A stretch of 64,000 nt of DNA from Dyadobacter sp. CY312 (GTDB taxonomy: Bacteria > Bacteroidota > Bacteroidia > Cytophagales > Spirosomataceae): positions 248,001 to 312,000 of the forward strand of contig NZ_JAJUXG010000009.1 in NCBI RefSeq assembly GCF_021390535.1, read 5' to 3'. Position numbers and translations under genes: made by a program. This document shows, one piece after another, positions 63,083 through 64,000 of the stretch. How positions within the stretch are numbered: the stretch's first letter is position 1; each line of letters starts with the position of its first letter. The notes under the pieces were generated by a model that saw only the letters and a list, made by a program, of their open reading frames with translations, did no database searches and was not told where the DNA came from.

Positions 63083-64000
63083 CTACTTTACATTCTTCCT
63101 TCTATTGCGTTGAAAGTCTTCCAAAACGAAACCTCCAAGTCCTTGTAAGTTGCTGTAATAGGCTCTTCCGTTATTTATCTCGGTAAAATTCTGAACGAAT
63201 TGCTTCAAATAAGGATCGGTAGCAATCATGAACGTGGTAACCGGAATATCCAGTTTACGACATTGCGCAGCAAGTGTAAGTGTTTTGTTAATGATCTTGC
63301 GATCGAGACCAAAACTGTTTTTATAGTATCTGATTCCTTCTTTCAGGCAAGTTGGTTTACCATCAGTAATCATGAAAATCTGTTTATTACGCGTTTTCTT
63401 CCGGCGCAAAATATCCATAGCCAGTTCAAGTCCCGCTACGGTATTGGTATGGTAAGGCCCAACTTCCAAATATGGCAAATCTTTAATCTGGATTTGCCAG
63501 GCATCATTTCCGAAAACGATAATATCCAATGAATCTTTGGGGTATTTCGTCCTGATCAACTCAGCCAGAGCCAGTGCCACTTTCTTCGCAGGAGTTATAC
63601 GATCTTCTCCATAAAGAATCATGGAATGACTAATATCAATCATCACGACGGTAGAAGTGGTTGTTTTCTGCTCTCGCTCGACTACCTCCAGATCATTTTC
63701 CATGAGCATGAAGTCCCCTATTCCATGGTTCACCTGCGCATTTTTTATTGACTCCGTCATGGCGATCTGATCCAGCGTATCACCAAACTGAAACTGGCGT
63801 ATATCACTGCTTAATTCATCGCCAGATCCAAGATGTGGTGTGTGGTGATTTCCACCGGACTTGGATCTTTTAAGCTTTCCAAAAATTTCATCCAACGCAC
63901 TTTTCCGAATACTTTTCTCGGCCTTGGGCGTCATGATGATCTTATTCTCACCATCTCTTTTTTCTTCGGATATATATCCTTTCTTTTTGAGATCGTCAAA
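63083..64000 (-). CDS. VWA-domain protein, cut by the right edge
   Basis: The frame stays open from the stop at 63083 to base 64000, so the N-terminus lies outside the window; the internal ATG at 63934 is not the true start. The visible 305 residues carry a von Willebrand A domain with the metal site MIDISHS (Asp122, Ser124, Ser126 of the visible part), AVAGLELAM-like helix and MITDGKPT. The preceding segment (SGDELSSDIRQFQFGDTLDQ) is the family-typical linker. Such proteins are partners of MoxR-type ATPases. The matching ATPase in this window is at 33,652–35,187. Confidence 0.85.
   Translation of the reverse strand, partial: FDDLKKKGYISEEKRDGENKIIMTPKAEKSIRKSALDEIFGKLKRSKSGGNHHTPHLGSGDELSSDIRQFQFGDTLDQIAMTESIKNAQVNHGIGDFMLMENDLEVVEREQKTTTSTVVMIDISHSMILYGEDRITPAKKVALALAELIRTKYPKDSLDIIVFGNDAWQIQIKDLPYLEVGPYHTNTVAGLELAMDILRRKKTRNKQIFMITDGKPTCLKEGIRYYKNSFGLDRKIINKTLTLAAQCRKLDIPVTTFMIATDPYLKQFVQNFTEINNGRAYYSNLQGLGGFVLEDFQRNRRKNVK

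Noticed and set aside
63083..63934. VWA gene starting at the ATG at 63934
   Set aside because: The frame stays open upstream to the window edge with coding-like, charged residues, so the gene is cut by the edge rather than starting there.
1..64000. CRISPR arrays, prophage or transposase genes
   Set aside because: No regularly spaced repeats, integrase, transposase or phage structural genes were found in any reading frame.

Overview
The window reads as a chromosomal segment of a flexirubin-pigmented Bacteroidota, most likely a Cytophagales relative of Dyadobacter or Spirosoma. This rests on three things: Bacteroidota-type promoters (TTG, about 20 nt, TAnnTTTG) in front of several genes; a dialkylresorcinol plus aryl-polyene gene set; and typical Bacteroidota protein families and gene neighbourhoods (pheT–coiled coil–zapA–rny, DUF1684, PIG-L with extra C-terminal domains, LytS/LytTR pair). 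The genus is inference. No rRNA, tRNA, insertion sequence, CRISPR array or prophage was seen.

The outstanding content is a flexirubin-type pigment pathway carried in two blocks about 35 kb apart. Left block (1–10,482): a ketosynthase running off the left edge, a FabG-type ketoreductase and a tyrosine ammonia-lyase (minus strand); divergently, a giant MMPL transporter/acyltransferase/methyltransferase fusion, a phytoene-desaturase-like oxidoreductase and a flavin-dependent halogenase; then a ketosynthase-like protein that has lost the whole Cys-His-His triad (chain-length-factor-like). Right block (45,697–60,473): ketosynthase, acyl carrier protein, ABC-2 exporter, a BtrH-like protein, a small unknown, DarB, DarA, a small exported unknown, an O-methyltransferase-like protein, a YdcF-like protein, two secreted unknowns, a phenylacetate-CoA-ligase-like adenylating enzyme, a membrane-anchored C45 (penicillin acyltransferase-like) protein and a divergent phosphopantetheinyl transferase.

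In the inferred pathway, TAL makes 4-coumarate, the PaaK-like ligase activates it, and the KS/CLF/KR enzymes extend it on the ACP to an aryl polyene. The dehydratase is not in the window and may lie beyond the left edge. DarA and DarB make the dialkylresorcinol. An acyltransferase (BtrH-like, PlsC-like or C45) joins the two halves, methyltransferases and the halogenase decorate the ring, and MMPL and/or ABC systems place the pigment in the outer membrane.

Between the blocks (10.5–45.7 kb) lie ordinary chromosomal genes: glpD, a BON-LysM protein, rpsF-rpsR-rplI, a YggS-family protein, a LytS/LytTR two-component pair, a GT9 glycosyltransferase, rodA and mrdA (PBP2), an NFACT/RqcH protein, a cysteine-synthase-like PLP enzyme, an MBL hydrolase, a single-domain response regulator, pheT, zapA, rny, a MoxR-like AAA ATPase, recA, a fatty-acid desaturase, an aminopeptidase-like protein, a DUF3108 protein, dnaA and both methylmalonyl-CoA mutase subunits. 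The right end carries a PIG-L deacetylase and a VWA protein cut by the window edge.

Several starts were moved from the longest open frame to internal ATG or GTG codons; the reason is given in each entry.
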